Notes under the pieces: generated by a model
The model's database searches: none
Seen by the model: only the letters and a program-made list of their open reading frames with translations
Told to the model about the DNA's origin: nothing
Shown here: piece after piece, positions 5,457 to 7,730 of the stretch
Layout of the letters: the number at the start of each line of letters is the position of its first letter
How positions within the stretch are numbered: position 1 is the stretch's first letter
Position numbers and translations under genes: made by a program
Source of the DNA: Betaproteobacteria bacterium
GTDB taxonomy: Bacteria; Pseudomonadota; Gammaproteobacteria; Burkholderiales; SG8-41
Length of the DNA: 7,730 nucleotides
Assembly (NCBI GenBank): GCA_021732805.1
Contig: JAKFUJ010000464.1
Span: 1-7,730, forward strand
Direction: 5' to 3'

Positions 5457-5801
5457 TTATTTCGATGCTGAATGTGTCGATGTTGCCGCGTAATACGCCG
5501 CAACATCGGCCATGTCCTGATCACTCAGGCCGGCCGCAATGGCACGCATCGATGGATGCGAACGGTCACCGTTCTTGTATGCCTGCAACGCCTTGACCAT
5601 GTAAGCGGCATGCTGACCACCCAGTTTCGGCACACTGTAGGTCACTGGAAACGCCGTTTTATAGCCCGGGATGCCATGGCAACCCGCGCACATCGCGGTT
5701 TTGCCCTTGCCCGCCACCGGATCGCCGTCAGCAGCCGGGACAATGCCCGGGAACAGCGCAATGCCGAGGCCAGTGAGGCACATTGTGATTAACCGTATCA
5801 T
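5457..5801 (-). CDS. Periplasmic monoheme cytochrome c, class I (first of a tandem pair)
   Basis: The 114-residue protein has a signal peptide (MIRLITMCLTGLGIALFPGI, cut probably after Ala24), a heme site CAGCH (Cys38, Cys41, His42) and a likely axial Met85 in HPSMRAIAAGLSDQDM. The layout matches the neighbouring cytochrome residue for residue in many places (PKLGGQ-Y-VKAL-YK-G-R against PRLAGQ-Y-VKVL-YKSGER), so the two look like an old tandem duplication or a split di-heme c4-like carrier. I chose the ATG at 5801, which gives the signal peptide and has AAGGAAAG upstream; an ORF extension to 5924 would cross the intergenic promoter region. It is the promoter-proximal gene, divergent from the SulP permease gene. 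Confidence 0.92.
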   Translation of the reverse strand: MIRLITMCLTGLGIALFPGIVPAADGDPVAGKGKTAMCAGCHGIPGYKTAFPVTYSVPKLGGQHAAYMVKALQAYKNGDRSHPSMRAIAAGLSDQDMADVAAYYAATSTHSASK

Positions 5802-5840
5802 GAAGGCGCTCTTTCCTTTTTTGATCGACGCAGGGCGCAG

Positions 5841-5846
5841 ATTATA
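5841..5846 (-). promoter_or_regulatory. -10 box of the cytochrome c pair
   Basis: On the - strand this reads TATAAT, a perfect sigma-70 -10 box, 40 bases before the ATG at 5801, with a predicted start near 5834. The 17-bp -35 position reads GGCAAT, a poor match, so an activator may be needed. It is the best promoter candidate in the 102-bp divergent spacer for the cytochrome pair. Confidence 0.6.
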
Positions 5847-5864
5847 GCCCAAAAATTTCGCTGA

Positions 5865-5875
5865 TTGCCGGGCAA
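5865..5875. promoter_or_regulatory. Short palindrome over the -35 region of the cytochrome promoter
   Basis: TTGCC-G-GGCAA is a perfect 5-bp inverted repeat around one base. It spans about -31 to -41 relative to the predicted cytochrome start and lies 29 bp before the SulP start codon. The location fits a regulator half-site pair, but a palindrome this short can occur by chance, and no regulator gene is in the window. Confidence 0.3.
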
Positions 5876-5903
5876 AATTGACTGATTGGCCAGTACAGCA
5901 GTG

Positions 5904-7730
5904 ATGAACGATAATGAAACGCATGCCACGGGAAAGCCATTGAAGTTTCCACTCCTCTCCCGGCCCGAACTGCTGATGTTCGCCAGCCGGCTATTGCCGT
6001 TTCTGCAATGGTTGCCGATGGTCAACCGGCAGACGCTGCGCGCCGATGCGCTGGCGGGTCTGACCGGGGCGGTGGTGGTGCTGCCGCAGGGTGTCGCTTT
6101 CGCGACCATCGCCGGCCTGCCCCCGGAATACGGTCTGTACGCCGCGATGATTCCGGCAATCATTGCCGCGCTGTTTGGTTCGAGTTGGCATCTGGTTTCG
6201 GGACCGACAACCGCGATTTCCATCGTGATTTACGCAACGATGAGCGGCGTCGCCGAACCCGGCACACCGGACTACATCCGGCTGGTGCTGATGATGACCT
6301 TCCTCACCGGTATTTTCCAGGTGGCGATGGGCCTCGCGCGCATGGGTGCGCTGGTCAATTTCATCTCGCATACAGTGGTGCTCGGCTTCACCGCCGGCGC
6401 CGGTCTGCTGATCATCAGCACCCAGCTGACGCACTTTCTCGGCATACCGATGCCGCGCGGGATTTCCTTCGCCGAAACGCTGCGCCAGACGCTGTATGGC
6501 CTGGACGAGATCAACTGGTATGTGACGTCAGTAGGCATGATCACGCTGCTGGTCGGCATTTTCGTGAAGCGCCGTTATCGGCGCATGCCGTACATGATCG
6601 TGGCCATGATTGCGGGCTCGCTCTACACCCTTGCGCTGGGCCTGATTCCGCAGCTCGATGCGCGTAACCAGATTGCCACGGTCAAAGCACTGTCGGGGAT
6701 ATTTCCCCACTTCGAGGCACCGGATTTTTCGCTGGAAGCATTGCGTAAAACAGCGTCGATTGCAGTCGCCGTGACCATGCTCGGCCTGACCGAGGCGGTG
6801 TCGATCGCCCGCGCCATTGCCGTGCGCTCCGAGCAACGCATCGACGGCAACCAGGAATTCATCGGCCAGGGCCTGTCCAACATCGCCGGCAGCTTTTTCT
6901 CGGCTTACGCTTCCAGCGGCTCGTTCAACCGCAGCGGCGTCAACTATGAATCCGGCGCGCGCACGCCGCTCGCTTCAATACTGTCGGCGGTATTCCTGCT
7001 GATGATCGTGCTGCTGGTAGCACCCTTGGTGCAATTCCTGCCGGTGCCGACGATGGCCGGCATCCTGTTCATGGTGGCCTGGGGACTGATCGACATCCCG
7101 CAGATCCGCAACATCATCCGCACCAGCCTGTCGGAAAGCATCATCCTCTCCGTCACTCTGCTCGCCACACTGTTTGTGCAGCTCGAATTCGCGATTTATA
7201 CCGGCATCCTGCTGTCGCTGATGCTCTACCTCAAACGCACCTCGCATCCGGTGATTCTCGACGTCAAACCGGACCTCGAGGAAGGCAGTTATCACTATTC
7301 AGCAGACACCAAGCTGCCGGACTGCCCGCAAGTGAAATGCCTGCGCGTCAACGGTTCGATTTTCTTCGGCGCCGTCGATCACATGCAGCAGGTGCTGCAT
7401 CGTATCGGCGCAAACAGCATGCAAAAACATGCCATCATCGTCGCCAGCGGCATCAATTTTGTCGATGTCGCCGGCGCCGAACTGCTCGCGCATGAAGCCA
7501 AGCGCCGGCGCCGTGTCGGCGGCGGCCTGTATTTTTACCGCCTCAAGGATGAAGTGGTCGCGCTGTTGCGCCGGGGCGGTTACCTCAGCGATATCGGCGA
7601 GGAGAACATGTTTCCGGTGAAACGCAACGCGATCGCCGCTGTTTACAAAAAACTTGATTCTGCGATATGCCGCGACTGCAAGTTGCAGATTTTCCGGGAA
7701 TGCCGGGTCACCCTGCCCAACGGCGAGCCC
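5904..7730 (+). CDS. SulP-family anion permease with STAS domain (3' end outside window)
   Basis: SulP proteins are inner-membrane carriers or channels for sulfate, bicarbonate or other anions; the substrate here cannot be told. The frame is open for 609 codons with no stop before the window edge. Residues about 45-110 hold the family signature region (VVLPQGVAFATIAGLPPEYG, then GPTTAIS). Multiple hydrophobic segments follow to about residue 445, including the conserved SSGSFNRSGVNYESGARTP. A cytoplasmic STAS domain starts near residue 475 and contains INFVDVAGAELLAHEAKRR. After it come Cys589, Cys592 and Cys600 (ICRDCKLQIFRECR). The ATG at 5904 was chosen, with GTG at 5901 as an alternative; there is no strong ribosome site. 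The in-frame stop at 5883 limits the extension. Only a short C-terminus should be missing. It is divergent from the cytochrome genes across a 102-bp spacer. Confidence 0.95.
   Translation, partial: MNDNETHATGKPLKFPLLSRPELLMFASRLLPFLQWLPMVNRQTLRADALAGLTGAVVVLPQGVAFATIAGLPPEYGLYAAMIPAIIAALFGSSWHLVSGPTTAISIVIYATMSGVAEPGTPDYIRLVLMMTFLTGIFQVAMGLARMGALVNFISHTVVLGFTAGAGLLIISTQLTHFLGIPMPRGISFAETLRQTLYGLDEINWYVTSVGMITLLVGIFVKRRYRRMPYMIVAMIAGSLYTLALGLIPQLDARNQIATVKALSGIFPHFEAPDFSLEALRKTASIAVAVTMLGLTEAVSIARAIAVRSEQRIDGNQEFIGQGLSNIAGSFFSAYASSGSFNRSGVNYESGARTPLASILSAVFLLMIVLLVAPLVQFLPVPTMAGILFMVAWGLIDIPQIRNIIRTSLSESIILSVTLLATLFVQLEFAIYTGILLSLMLYLKRTSHPVILDVKPDLEEGSYHYSADTKLPDCPQVKCLRVNGSIFFGAVDHMQQVLHRIGANSMQKHAIIVASGINFVDVAGAELLAHEAKRRRRVGGGLYFYRLKDEVVALLRRGGYLSDIGEENMFPVKRNAIAAVYKKLDSAICRDCKLQIFRECRVTLPNGEP

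Noticed and set aside
5878..5915. Full SulP promoter from TTGACT (5878) and GATAAT (5910)
   Set aside because: The spacer is 26 bp, too long for sigma-70, and the second box lies inside the coding region.
6008..6667. 219-codon + strand open frame inside the SulP gene
   Set aside because: It is a second-frame shadow; the true SulP frame is open through the whole stretch and has clear family motifs.

Overview
The window reads as chromosomal housekeeping DNA from a GC-rich proteobacterium, most likely a betaproteobacterium. The inference rests on gene content and order: an aat-bpt-pyrD run, a short soluble RsxB/RnfB-type ferredoxin close to nth, and small Sec-exported class I cytochromes c. I cannot place it below class. 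I saw no tRNA, rRNA, CRISPR array, insertion sequence or prophage gene. Both ends are open: the left edge cuts aat and the right edge cuts a SulP permease gene.

Region 1 (1-2788, + strand) holds four closely spaced genes. The C-terminal half of aat and a complete bpt encode the two bacterial leucyl-transferases that mark proteins for ClpS/ClpAP degradation. They are followed by pyrD (quinone-linked dihydroorotate dehydrogenase) and a 202-residue iron-sulfur protein of the RsxB/RnfB type with an unusual basic tail. A perfect small dyad that contains a TACAAT box sits directly before the pyrD start, which has no visible ribosome binding site.

Region 2 (2838-4342, - strand) is a two-gene unit: an exported SH3-domain protein whose stop codon overlaps the start of an exported M48 zinc metalloprotease (ATGA). 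Both products should lie in the cell envelope. This pair is the least understood part of the window and the best candidate for an uncharacterised functional module.

Region 3 (4343-5104) is a 70-bp divergent intergenic stretch with a self-complementary -10 box (ATTATAAT), then nth (endonuclease III, apparent TTG start), closed by a strong bidirectional hairpin terminator.

Region 4 (5117-5801, - strand) holds two tandem monoheme cytochromes c that share that terminator and are driven from a 102-bp divergent spacer. On the other side of the spacer, a SulP anion permease (5904 onward, + strand) runs off the window. It has the membrane domain, a STAS domain and a C-terminal cysteine motif.

Most genes are of known families. 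The points worth a second look are regulatory (pyrD leader, shared -10, nth start) and the SH3/M48 pair, the basic-tailed ferredoxin and the SulP cysteine tail.
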